The position numbers and the translations under genes were made by a program. Of a DNA stretch of 64,000 nt, positions 1-8,135 are shown one piece after another (the first letter of the stretch is position 1; each line of letters starts with the position of its first letter). The notes under the pieces were generated by a model. The model was not told the origin of the DNA and ran no database searches. It worked only from the letters and a program-made list of their open reading frames with translations. The DNA lies in the NCBI RefSeq assembly GCF_008016455.1, contig NZ_SAXU01000001.1, positions 1,178,001 through 1,242,000 on the forward strand, given 5' to 3'. This DNA is from Brachyspira aalborgi (GTDB lineage: Bacteria > Spirochaetota > Brachyspiria > Brachyspirales > Brachyspiraceae).

Positions 1-1199
1 CCAGTTTTTTCAATTATATTATCTACCTCAACGGCTTTAGCTCTCCATTCCTCATAACTCATACCTAAAGGAAATATTGGGTTAACTTCTTCTTCTATAA
101 ATTTATCGAAGTCTTTAGCGCCAGAGTTGTTAAAATATGATAAATCAATGTAATCGTCTATATTTAACTGATTAATATCGTTTCTCACTCCTAATCGTCT
201 CATTGTTTTCATTTGATTATAAACATATTCTCTATTTAATTTCCATGTAATAGTTCTGCCTTCTTCGTTCAATTTTTTCCATAAAGTCATAAGCCCTACT
301 TCTAAAGGAACATTATAGTTTTTTGCAAATATTTCAGCGGCTTTATAAGGATGCAAATACATATATTCTACAGATATAGCATGGGCGAGTAATATTCTTT
401 CGGCTAATTTAGGATGAGCTTTTGCAAAATTATAATTCATACATATTTTACAACAAGTGCCATGTCCGTCTATTTCTCTATCGGTATTTTGTCTTACTAA
501 TATTTTTCCCGTATCTTCATATTCTGCCATAGAACCCCAAGGGTCGCAAGCTCCATAACCGTCCAACTTTCCCAACTTAAAAGCAAAATAAGAATCGGAA
601 TCGCTCATTGAAAAATTTTCATAATATTTTGTATCTCTCGGAATATTCAAATCTGCGCTCCATTCAGCCCAATTTAAATTTTCCGTTTCGGCATTAGCTC
701 CCATAGAAATTCTTTTACTTAATAAATCTTCAGGCTTATTTATATTTTTAGCGACTACAAAATATTCCGCTCCTCCAGTATGATTTTCAGCCGCTATAAA
801 GAGCGGAACTTTATTTTTTACCGCATTTAAAGTGGTATTAAAAGAAGCGTAAGCCACATCCATTTTTCCCGCGCTCATAGCTTCGGGAACATTACCGTTT
901 CCCGTAACGGATACTTTTAAGCCCAAAGCTTTAAATATACCCGTATCTTCTCCCACGCAAGCCGCCGTCATATGGTCGCAGTCATAATAACCTAAATTGA
1001 TAACATAATCGCTATCTTCTTTACTTAAAGGCTCAAGATTATATCCCGAAACCAAACTTTGAACATCTTGCGGAATAGCATTTTCGCTACCGCCTTCTTC
1101 TTTTGCGCATGATACGATTGCAAAAATACTAAATAATGCAATCGTTAAAACAGCGAAAACTCTTTGGACTTCCCAAAATTTTCTTTTTAAAAGTCTCAT
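1..1199 (-). CDS. saoX: ABC transporter substrate-binding lipoprotein, SaoX-like (3' end outside window)
   Basis: The reading frame starts at an ATG at 1199, preceded by AAGGAG, and runs off the left edge, so about the first 399 residues are visible. The N-terminus is a lipoprotein signal peptide ending IVSC-AKEE. The body resembles NitT/TauT (NMT1-like) periplasmic binding proteins: an early segment DYVINLGYYDCDHM, then NVPEAMSAGKMDVAYASF, a typical ligand-binding layout. It is rich in Cys (for example TAACV and GTCCKICM), unusual for this family and suggestive of a thiol-reactive or metal ligand. The downstream-coded order here (SaoX, SaoC, SaoE, SaoT) is what suggests the Sao system; on its own the protein would only be called an ABC-type binding protein. 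It is expected to be anchored to the outer face of the inner membrane and to deliver ligand to a permease and ATPase outside the window. Confidence 0.72.
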   Translation of the reverse strand, partial: MRLLKRKFWEVQRVFAVLTIALFSIFAIVSCAKEEGGSENAIPQDVQSLVSGYNLEPLSKEDSDYVINLGYYDCDHMTAACVGEDTGIFKALGLKVSVTGNGNVPEAMSAGKMDVAYASFNTTLNAVKNKVPLFIAAENHTGGAEYFVVAKNINKPEDLLSKRISMGANAETENLNWAEWSADLNIPRDTKYYENFSMSDSDSYFAFKLGKLDGYGACDPWGSMAEYEDTGKILVRQNTDREIDGHGTCCKICMNYNFAKAHPKLAERILLAHAISVEYMYLHPYKAAEIFAKNYNVPLEVGLMTLWKKLNEEGRTITWKLNREYVYNQMKTMRRLGVRNDINQLNIDDYIDLSYFNNSGAKDFDKFIEEEVNPIFPLGMSYEEWRAKAVEVDNIIEKT

Positions 1200-1268
1200 T
1201 TTAAATCTCCTTTTTATAAAAATTATTTTTTATTATAATTACATACTTATTTATAAATATGCAAATTA

Positions 1269-1721
1269 TTAGCAACATCTTTCCATTCCGCTTTCAAATA
1301 AACTAATAAACTCTCCGTTTTCAAGTCTATATACCGCAAAACCTATATTAGCTCCTTTCTGTCCTGAAACCAAAAACTCGCAAGGTTCAATTTCGTCTAT
1401 ATTGTAGAATTTAATAATATAGTTTTCTATAGGCGCAGGTATAGGATTTGTTATAAGTATTTTTCCTTTTTCATCCGTATATATTCCTATTAATTTATTT
1501 GAATTATTCGATTCTCTGTATATAATAATTAAATCGGATATATTATCTCCGCTAAAATCTCCTTCTAAAAAAGTTAATATTTCTTTATCGTTATACTTAT
1601 TCAAATATTCTTTATATAATTCTATATTTTTTATGCCATCCAAATTCTCTTTATTGTTTTTATTATTATATTTGCAACACACAATAAATATGCCTAATAT
1701 TATAAATAATAGATTTCTCAT
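1269..1721 (-). CDS. saoC: Cys-Cys-COOH lipoprotein, SaoC-like
   Basis: This 150-residue protein has a lipoprotein-type signal (LLFIILGIFIVCC) and ends exactly in ...GMERCC, a C-terminal Cys-Cys pair. The central part, with FLEGDFSGDNISDLIIIYRES, looks like a single FG-GAP/VCBS-like calcium-loop unit. A small lipoprotein ending in Cys-Cys or Sec-Cys next to a DUF318-type permease and a small thioredoxin-like protein matches the description of SaoC. The ATG directly abuts the stop codon of the permease gene, so the two are translationally linked. The reaction is not known to me; a C-terminal dithiol suggests thiol transfer or metal capture at the membrane surface. Confidence 0.65.
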   Translation of the reverse strand: MRNLLFIILGIFIVCCKYNNKNNKENLDGIKNIELYKEYLNKYNDKEILTFLEGDFSGDNISDLIIIYRESNNSNKLIGIYTDEKGKILITNPIPAPIENYIIKFYNIDEIEPCEFLVSGQKGANIGFAVYRLENGEFISLFESGMERCC

Positions 1722-2813
1722 TTATATATTTCCTCTAATACTTTTTAATTTATTCTTTACAACTATAAACCAAGAATAAATACCCATAAATAAAACGGCA
1801 AAGGCGCATATATTTTTAAACCATACGGGAAAAATTATATTTATATTATTAGCTATCTCTATTTGTCTTTTTGCGTTTGACAAATTAAATATTGGAGTAA
1901 AATTGTCAAATAATAAAATATTCGTTATATATCCTATAGATATTCCAAAGAAAAGCATAGATAAAATATATATCAATAAACTTCTCTTGCCTATAAGTTT
2001 ATATATGCTAATCAATTCCGATATATTCGTTGCAACTCCCGTTATTAAAAATGTTATTGCTATGCCAGGCGAAGCTCCAGCAGATATTAAAGCCGCTATA
2101 AAAGGAATATGTCCTAACGCGCATACATACATTATACATCCTATGGCTGTTATTCCTACAATAGACACAAATTTTGGATTGCTTAAATATTGCATTACAA
2201 AAGATTGAGGTATTACAATTATTAATAATGTTCCTAAAAAAGTTCCTACCAATATAAACCTGCTTATTTCTATACCAAGCGTATTAAATCCCCAAATAAT
2301 GCCATAATATAACTTTTTATACCATTTGGTTTTATCAATATAATTATTTTCTGGTATTTCGATATTCATATTTTGCAATTTCAAAACTTCTTTCGATATT
2401 AACTCCTCTCCGCCAAATAAATTTCCTAGTATTCCTATTATTATTGGAATCGATACTCCGCATATAACATATATAATTGCAATTTCCTTGCCAAGCATAG
2501 CGAAAGCCATTATTATAGCCGCTGGATTTATTATAGGAGTCGCCACAAGAAATGATAAAGTAGGTCCCAAATATGCTCCCGTTCTATATATACTTAAAGC
2601 AAGAGGAAGAACTCCGCAACTGCATATAGGCAATAAACAGCCCGATATCGTAGTTTTTATAATAGACGATATTTTTTTATTTCCTATTTGCTTTTGAAGT
2701 TTTTGAGGCTTTATGAAGGCATGTATTATTCCCGATAAAATTAAACTGATTATTATCCACTCTGAACTTATAACAAGAAAGTCCCAAAATACATATAAAA
2801 AATGCATAACCAT
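1722..2813 (-). CDS. saoE: ArsP/DUF318-like membrane permease, SaoE-like
   Basis: The protein is 363 residues long with about eight to ten hydrophobic segments. It carries the hallmark of the ArsP/DUF318 permease family, SGCLLPICSCGVLPLALSIYR near residues 55-75, with the paired cysteines of the CSCG motif, and a second conserved half with GHIPFIAALISAGASPGIAITF. Members of this family export organoarsenicals or similar thiol-reactive compounds. Position between a Cys-Cys-COOH lipoprotein and a CxxC thioredoxin-like protein supports an efflux role in the same detoxification or metalloid-handling system. An in-frame ATG lies two codons after the chosen start; the first ATG leaves only 7 nt after the upstream gene. 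Confidence 0.72.
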   Translation of the reverse strand: MVMHFLYVFWDFLVISSEWIIISLILSGIIHAFIKPQKLQKQIGNKKISSIIKTTISGCLLPICSCGVLPLALSIYRTGAYLGPTLSFLVATPIINPAAIIMAFAMLGKEIAIIYVICGVSIPIIIGILGNLFGGEELISKEVLKLQNMNIEIPENNYIDKTKWYKKLYYGIIWGFNTLGIEISRFILVGTFLGTLLIIVIPQSFVMQYLSNPKFVSIVGITAIGCIMYVCALGHIPFIAALISAGASPGIAITFLITGVATNISELISIYKLIGKRSLLIYILSMLFFGISIGYITNILLFDNFTPIFNLSNAKRQIEIANNINIIFPVWFKNICAFAVLFMGIYSWFIVVKNKLKSIRGNI

Positions 2814-2820
2814 ATTTTAC

Positions 2821-3084
2821 CTAATTATTTATATTTTCTATAGCCGCTTTTATTTCTTTTTCTATAAGTTTTTTATTTAAAATCTCGTATCTATTTTTTC
2901 CGTTTATTATTAATGTTCCTCTATCTATAATTCCATATTTTTGTATATAATCAAAATCTTTACCAGCATAATATATTTTTAATTCTATTTTATCCCTATA
3001 TTGATTATAAAGTTCATTTAAATATGAAGAATAACCATCGCAAGTCGAACATGTATTTATAAATTCAACTAACATTTTAGACAT
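2821..3084 (-). CDS. saoT: Small thioredoxin-like protein, SaoT-like
   Basis: At 87 residues this is a minimal thioredoxin-fold protein. A beta strand (LVEFINT) is followed directly by the CxxC redox motif CSTC at residues 12-15, then a helix and a strand pair ending with GTLIINGKNRYEI, the equivalent of the cis-Pro and beta-hairpin region. In many relatives the first Cys position is selenocysteine; here both are Cys. It is the first gene of the leftward operon and has AGGA eight nt before its ATG. It probably exchanges thiols with the downstream Cys-Cys lipoprotein or permease; this is inferred from context. Confidence 0.65.
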   Translation of the reverse strand: MSKMLVEFINTCSTCDGYSSYLNELYNQYRDKIELKIYYAGKDFDYIQKYGIIDRGTLIINGKNRYEILNKKLIEKEIKAAIENINN

Positions 3085-3322
3085 ATAAAATCCTTAAAAA
3101 TTAATTTAAATAATTGTATTATTAATAAATTAAATATTTTATTAATAATAAAAAGAATAAAGAAAATAATAATAAAAATTACTATTTCTCAATTTGTTTG
3201 AATATGCTCACGGCATACTATAGATTATGAATGCTCGGGAAAAGAGTATTGATTATAAAATAACATTAGCTTAAATAAATATCGATTCATTTTATCACTC
3301 TCATTGTTTTATGTTATTGATT

Positions 3323-3350
3323 ATAATACATTATAAAATAATAAAGTCAA
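3323..3350 (-). promoter_or_regulatory. Sigma-70-type promoter for the Sao-like operon
   Basis: On the minus strand TTGACT (3350-3345), a 16-nt spacer and TATTAT (3328-3323) form a good promoter pointing at the thioredoxin-like gene. The transcript would carry a leader of about 230 nt (3315-3085). That leader contains a 21-codon open frame starting at 3291 and a short inverted repeat, TATGC-GCATA, near 3211-3225. Neither is assigned a function. Confidence 0.5.
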
Positions 3351-3359
3351 TATATAAAT

Positions 3360-3444
3360 AAAGCGCCCTCCGTCTGCAACAAACGAAAGACACCAAAATT
3401 ATAGGAAATACAGAGGATTTGAGAATAATCCTCTGTATAAGAAA
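3360..3444 (+). repeat. 85-bp dispersed intergenic repeat, copy A
   Basis: This 85-bp segment recurs at 61971-62055 in the same orientation with only three substitutions. It begins AAAGCGCCCTCCGTC and ends with a perfect 10-bp hairpin, ACAGAGGATT/AATCCTCTGT around a 7-nt loop. In both places it lies between unrelated genes. No open frame or terminal inverted repeat of an insertion sequence is seen. Confidence 0.8.
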
Positions 3445-3510
3445 TACTCAAATTTAAAACTCATTCCTTTTTCTTAATTAATAAAAATAGAAACAAAAAA
3501 TATAAGTAAA

Positions 3511-3572
3511 ATTTCTATATTCTGTATAAAGAGAATAAAATTCCCATTGCTTAATTTAACTGTTAATGTTTT
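3511..3572 (+). repeat. Degenerate dispersed repeat (TATTCTGTA ... CTGTTAATGTTTT)
   Basis: The stretch 3511-3553 resembles 63776-63818, sharing TATATTCTGTAT and AATTCCC-TTGCT. It is followed by CTGTTAATGTTTT, also present at 13522-13534 and, slightly changed, at 63873-63885. The copies are imperfect. The rest of the gap 3445-3742 shows no gene. Confidence 0.5.
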
Positions 3573-3742
3573 AGCCGAAGGTGGACTCTAGTCTATCTTT
3601 GACATCAAAAAAGTAAGTGTAATTTTGTATACTTTTCCCAAAGTGACACGGAGCATTAAAAAATAACTTTTTAGAGTTTTTAAATTTCGTTTATACTTAA
3701 ACCTTTATATTTTAAAATTTACATTCGCTTTTAATAAAAAAA

Positions 3743-4609
3743 TTAATTAAAATCATAATATAATTTATATCTATCAATCAAATATTTATCGCCGTAAAAT
3801 ATTAAAGCTATATAATATTTTTGTCCGCTCTTAAAATCTGTGTATAATTTATTTTTAGATTCTTTAATATAATTATAATCTTTATCAAATAAAATCATAT
3901 CGATATCTTTTTTGTGTTCTAAAATAATATTTATAGAAGAGTTTATATCCGTTTCGTTTTCTATCAAATAAAAATCTATATCGATTATATTTTCGCTTTT
4001 TAAATAAGGTTTAATATTTTCGTCAATATTATTATTTATATCGCCGTTATAATTTTTTATAAAATAACCATAAATAATTTGATTAGGATAATCTATTATA
4101 TTCGCTTTATTAAAATTATCGTTATTTTCTATTTCATTTTTAAAATTATATTCGTTTTTAAAATTAAAACTTATATCATATTTTATTTTTTTATTTTCTT
4201 CTAATTTATCCGAAGTCAATTTAAATAAAAATCCGTTTTCATTTAAAATCAAATCTTTCATTTCAATAATTCCATGATAATTTAAAATATCTTTAGTTTC
4301 TATTTTGAATAAAATTTTTTTAGCTTCATTGTCTAATATTTCAAAAATTATATTATCAAAATAATTCTCCGCTTTTATAGAAAAATCCATTATAAATCCG
4401 TTAGTCGGACTTATTTTATAATAATCAATATCTTCAAAATCTAAATTCGCTTTAATTAAAATATTTGAATCTATAAATTGAGCGTATTCGTGGCTATCGT
4501 TTGGTTCTATTTCATCTCTCTCCGTTATATCCCTATTAGATTTACTGCATTCGAATAAAAATAACGCGATTAAAAAACATATTATTATTTTATTTATTTT
4601 TAATGTCAT
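3743..4609 (-). CDS. Lipoprotein with two PPC-like beta-sandwich domains
   Basis: The 288-residue product has a signal peptide ending FLFEC-SKSN, a plausible lipobox. Two repeats of a pattern typical of bacterial pre-peptidase C-terminal (PPC) domains follow: EIEPNDSHEYAQFID ... DFEDIDYYKI near residues 36-75, and EIENNDNFNKANIID ... DIDFYLIEN in the second half. Such domains are non-catalytic beta sandwiches found on secreted proteins. No enzyme motif is visible. It ends 10 nt after the pncB-like gene stops in the same direction, so it heads no operon; its function is unknown. Confidence 0.6.
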   Translation of the reverse strand: MTLKINKIIICFLIALFLFECSKSNRDITERDEIEPNDSHEYAQFIDSNILIKANLDFEDIDYYKISPTNGFIMDFSIKAENYFDNIIFEILDNEAKKILFKIETKDILNYHGIIEMKDLILNENGFLFKLTSDKLEENKKIKYDISFNFKNEYNFKNEIENNDNFNKANIIDYPNQIIYGYFIKNYNGDINNNIDENIKPYLKSENIIDIDFYLIENETDINSSINIILEHKKDIDMILFDKDYNYIKESKNKLYTDFKSGQKYYIALIFYGDKYLIDRYKLYYDFN

Positions 4610-4619
4610 TTTATTTTTA

Positions 4620-5819
4620 TTATTCCTGCGAAACGATTTTTAAATAATGCAAAAATTCTTTATCTTCGCAAATAGTTTTTCCATTGTCGTCCGATAATTT
4701 TGCAACAGGCTTACCGTTAACGCTTTGAAGTTTCATTACTATATTGAGCGGTTTTGCAATCGGCTTAAAATCGTTCATAATAAAAGTTCCTATTCCAAAA
4801 GTTACATTTGTTTTATCTTTAAACTCTTTATATATTTTATAAGCTCTTTCAAAATCTAAACTATCGCTGAATAATAAAGTTTTTGTCATAGGATTAATTC
4901 TTAACTTTTCGTAATGATTTAAAACCTTATAACCCCATTTTATAGGGTCGCCTGAATCATGCCTTATTCCATCGTAGAGTTTTGCAAAATATAAATCGAA
5001 ATCTCTTAAAAATTTATCCGTTCCCAAAGTGTCGGATAACGCTATTCCCAAATCTCCTCTGTATTCATTAACCCAAGATTGAAGCATAAATTTTTGACTT
5101 TCTGCAAGTCTCACTTTATCCAAAGCCTGCCCGACTTGATAATATTCATGAGCGTTAGTGCCAACCGCGAGTATATCGTATTTTTTTGCAAAATAAACAT
5201 TGCTTGTGCCGACAAAACATGATTTTGGAATTTTCTTTTTTAGAATGTCAATAACTTTATCTTGCCAATTAAAAGAAAATCTTCTTCTTGTTCCAAACTC
5301 CGAAAATTTAAAACCTTTATTTTCTTCATGCATTGGTATTAATTCGTTTTCAATTTTTTCTTTTAAATTTTTCTCCCCCTGTTTATAAACCGTTTCTTTT
5401 TTATTATTTTTTATAACCGAATAATAATAATATATTTCGCTTATCATAGATAATATTGGTATTTCCCATAATATAGTTTGATACCAAGGTCCTTCAATTT
5501 CAACTGTGAGTTTATTATTATTGAATAAAGCTTTTATATGTTCTTCTAAAGGTTTATATAATTTTAAAAATTCTATATAATCTCTTTTTATAAATCTTAA
5601 CGAAGATAAATAATCTAATTCTTCTTTATTAAAATGTATCGAGCAGAAATTTTTTATTTGATTTAATAATTCTTCATGCATTTCATAAGTCCAATTTAAA
5701 ATATTTCTACTTTTGAAAACATAACGAACCCAAACATTTGAAAATTGTCTTAAAGCGCATTGTTGCATAGTGAATTTATATAAATCTGTGTCGAGTAAAC
5801 TAATTATTATAGGTTTCAT
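4620..5819 (-). CDS. pncB: Nicotinate phosphoribosyltransferase
   Basis: This enzyme makes nicotinate mononucleotide from nicotinate, PRPP and ATP in the cytoplasm, the first step of NAD salvage. I chose the ATG at 5819, preceded by AAAGGAC, because the protein then begins MKPIIISLLDTDLYKFTMQQ, the family's normal start; an upstream non-ATG start would add 11 residues. It is 399 residues long, the usual size. Diagnostic motifs are SEFGTRRRFS, the phospho-histidine site GTNAHEYYQ and the PRPP-binding region GIRHDSGDP. It is translated just after the AtpZ-like gene, with 10 nt between them. Confidence 0.9.
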   Translation of the reverse strand: MKPIIISLLDTDLYKFTMQQCALRQFSNVWVRYVFKSRNILNWTYEMHEELLNQIKNFCSIHFNKEELDYLSSLRFIKRDYIEFLKLYKPLEEHIKALFNNNKLTVEIEGPWYQTILWEIPILSMISEIYYYYSVIKNNKKETVYKQGEKNLKEKIENELIPMHEENKGFKFSEFGTRRRFSFNWQDKVIDILKKKIPKSCFVGTSNVYFAKKYDILAVGTNAHEYYQVGQALDKVRLAESQKFMLQSWVNEYRGDLGIALSDTLGTDKFLRDFDLYFAKLYDGIRHDSGDPIKWGYKVLNHYEKLRINPMTKTLLFSDSLDFERAYKIYKEFKDKTNVTFGIGTFIMNDFKPIAKPLNIVMKLQSVNGKPVAKLSDDNGKTICEDKEFLHYLKIVSQE

Positions 5820-5829
5820 AATAAGTCCT

Positions 5830-6048
5830 TTAATTTTTATCGTTTCTGCCAATAATTTTAGAAATTTTATAAAGTCTGTATATTCCCGAAATAAAACCGA
5901 AAAATATTCCGACTATAATAAACAAAGGCGAGCTATTTAATTTTTTATCAATATAATGTCCTACAAATGCGAGTCCTAATATCATACTTGCAAATTCGAT
6001 TCCAAGAGAAGCGTATTTTATTCCGTTTTTTAAGTTTTTATTTTTCAT
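5830..6048 (-). CDS. AtpZ/AtpI-like small membrane protein
   Basis: The 72-residue product has two hydrophobic segments, YASLGIEFASMILGLAFVGHYID and LFIIVGIFFGFISGIYRLY, the pattern of the AtpZ/AtpI family (ATPase_gene1), which assists F-type ATP synthase assembly or Mg2+ supply. The ATG at 6048 gives a conventional start; an upstream TTG at 6063 is also in frame. No ATP synthase genes are visible nearby, so the link to an ATPase is from family resemblance only. Confidence 0.6.
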   Translation of the reverse strand: MKNKNLKNGIKYASLGIEFASMILGLAFVGHYIDKKLNSSPLFIIVGIFFGFISGIYRLYKISKIIGRNDKN

Positions 6049-6066
6049 AATAAATTCAATCAATTT

Positions 6067-6996
6067 TTAATTTAAAGATGTAAAGATTAAAGGATTAACA
6101 TTTTCCGAAGCCAATTTTAATTCGTATTCAAATACTCCCGTTTTTGCATTTCCTATAATCTCTCCTTTTTTTAAATCCTTATCTTCCGACACAAAAGAGG
6201 TTGCAAGCCCTCTGTAAGTCGTTATTATTCCAAATTTATGATAAATTACAATCGTAAAACCTTTGTTATTATCGTAATATATGTTATTAACCGTTCCAGT
6301 GGCGGTGCTTCTTATCACAGTTCCAGCTATAGTTTCAAATCCTATGCCTTTAGATATTAAAGAATCTTTTTGATAAGGTATCGATATTACCGCATATCTA
6401 GAATCTATAGGCAAAATTGACGGAACGGATTCTAAAGCGCTATTTTTTGAATTTACATTAACTTTCAATTCTTCCAAATAACTTTTTAACTTTTCAAATT
6501 CTTCAGCTCTTGCGTTTATAATAGCGGTTTTTTCTTCAAAATCATAATTAGTCAAATCGGCATTATGGTTTTTAATATCGTTAGCTTTCAAATTATTAAC
6601 TAAATTAAGCATATCCGCTCTATAATAATCGTTCGTAACAAGAGAATTAAATAAAATTTCTAAAGAATCTATCTCTTCAAGTTTATCGTTATAGCTTCCC
6701 GATAATATTTCTATTTTATTCGCTATTATAGTGTTTTTAGTTAAAAAAGAAAAAGTTACAAGCAAAGCTCCAGATATAATAATTACAAGAATAATAATCG
6801 CGTAAACGGGCAGAGATAGAGTAATCGTTTTCTTTTTTGAATGCGGAATAAACATAAAATAAAGTCTATGTTTAAGAAATTTTGCAAATCTATCAAATCT
6901 TTTAGAAGACTCTGATTTTTCTTTTGTTATATATTTATAATTTCTTTTTTTCTTTTTATTCTTATACATATTTTTTATAAATAATTTTAATTTCAA
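6067..6996 (-). CDS. Membrane-anchored LytM/M23-like protein lacking catalytic residues
   Basis: The protein is 309 residues: a basic cytoplasmic N-terminus, one transmembrane helix (about 65-90), a helical region with coiled-coil character (about 95-175), and a C-terminal M23/LytM fold (about 205-305). The fold is seen in GFETIAGTVIRSTATGTV, GFTIVIYHKFGIITTYRGL and KKGEIIGNAKTGVFEYELKL. The zinc ligands are missing: no HxxxD precedes the core, and the usual HLHFEL is replaced by VFEYEL. Degenerate LytM proteins such as EnvC and NlpD activate cell-wall amidases. The next gene upstream is an amidase, 44 nt away, so this is probably its activator. Confidence 0.7.
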   Translation of the reverse strand: MKLKLFIKNMYKNKKKKRNYKYITKEKSESSKRFDRFAKFLKHRLYFMFIPHSKKKTITLSLPVYAIIILVIIISGALLVTFSFLTKNTIIANKIEILSGSYNDKLEEIDSLEILFNSLVTNDYYRADMLNLVNNLKANDIKNHNADLTNYDFEEKTAIINARAEEFEKLKSYLEELKVNVNSKNSALESVPSILPIDSRYAVISIPYQKDSLISKGIGFETIAGTVIRSTATGTVNNIYYDNNKGFTIVIYHKFGIITTYRGLATSFVSEDKDLKKGEIIGNAKTGVFEYELKLASENVNPLIFTSLN

Positions 6997-7040
6997 AATT
7001 TATAATATGATTTTAACTATAATATTAAATTTTATCAATA

Positions 7041-7967
7041 TTAATTAATATATATGTCTTTCAAAGCTTCGTATATTTTTTGAGATATTTCTTTTAAGGC
7101 TTTATTTCCTCCAAGTTTCCAATCATGAATAAAACCCGCTTCAACCATAACGGAAGGAACATCTTTTTTAAAAGTTTTTTTATTATATTCAAATTCAAAC
7201 TCGTCTCCCAAAACTATTAAACCTCTTATTGATATTCCTTCTTTTAATAAATTATCTCTGTCATAAAAATTCCATACGGATTGTGGAATATATCTGTCTA
7301 AAGCTATAGTCGGAGAGATTTTATAATTTTCTTGCATTCTTTGAGATATCCTATTCGCTATTTGCATTGAAACATTAAACTCTCCGTTATAAGGACTTAC
7401 TATAACATGAAAGCCTTCGGTTTTTGCTCTTCTATTTGTATAAGGCATATAATCAAAATGCAAACTTAATAATAAATCGTAATTATTATCAATAGCATAA
7501 TTTCTAATAGCGTATAATTCAATAGTTTGATATCTCGTTAAATTTTCTAATTTGATATCTCTTCTAATTTTTGTTTCATATATTCCCAAAAGTTTTTGAT
7601 AATTATTAGTCATATATTCTTTTATCTGACTTGAATAATAATCTCCGTCTCTGCTTAAAAAATATTCAAATCGATTATCTTCGTCAAGTATTCCCGTTAA
7701 TTGTTTTGCCAATCTTAAAGTCATATAATATTCGTATCCAAGCCAACCTACGCTTCCTTTAGTGGCTGCGTTATGTCCAGGGTCTATCAATATTTTAATT
7801 TTATTATTTTTAGGCTTAATATTTTTTCTGATAGAATTATCGTTTTTTTTAGCTTCGCTTTCTTTTTTTATATTATTATCTGCCGTGACTATTACCGATA
7901 CAAAACCTACTATTATTAAGATAATAATAACTACTGAAAAAATTATAAAATGATTTCTATTTTTCAT
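7041..7967 (-). CDS. N-acetylmuramoyl-L-alanine amidase (Amidase_3 family)
   Basis: This is predicted to cleave the bond between muramic acid and the L-Ala of the peptide stem in peptidoglycan. The 308-residue protein has an N-terminal membrane anchor (about residues 8-30), a short linker, then the catalytic domain with IDPGHN (zinc His), a mid-domain Glu region, LLSLHFDYMP (second His) and VMVEAGFIHD (catalytic Glu). It is longer than a minimal domain because of insertions around residues 110-140 and 230-260. It lies immediately upstream of the degenerate LytM gene, in the same direction, which suggests an enzyme and activator pair for septum or tip remodelling. Confidence 0.8.
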   Translation of the reverse strand: MKNRNHFIIFSVVIIILIIVGFVSVIVTADNNIKKESEAKKNDNSIRKNIKPKNNKIKILIDPGHNAATKGSVGWLGYEYYMTLRLAKQLTGILDEDNRFEYFLSRDGDYYSSQIKEYMTNNYQKLLGIYETKIRRDIKLENLTRYQTIELYAIRNYAIDNNYDLLLSLHFDYMPYTNRRAKTEGFHVIVSPYNGEFNVSMQIANRISQRMQENYKISPTIALDRYIPQSVWNFYDRDNLLKEGISIRGLIVLGDEFEFEYNKKTFKKDVPSVMVEAGFIHDWKLGGNKALKEISQKIYEALKDIYIN

Positions 7968-8135
7968 TATTATTTTTATATTCGGATTTTTTAGATAATA
8001 TTTTATTTAATAATGCATCTTAATTTGAAAAACTTACTAATTATAAACTATAAAATCATTACAATTTAAATATTAATTAAAGCTAAAATGCTTAAAAATT
8101 ATTTATATAATCATAAAAAATATAATTTTATTTTA

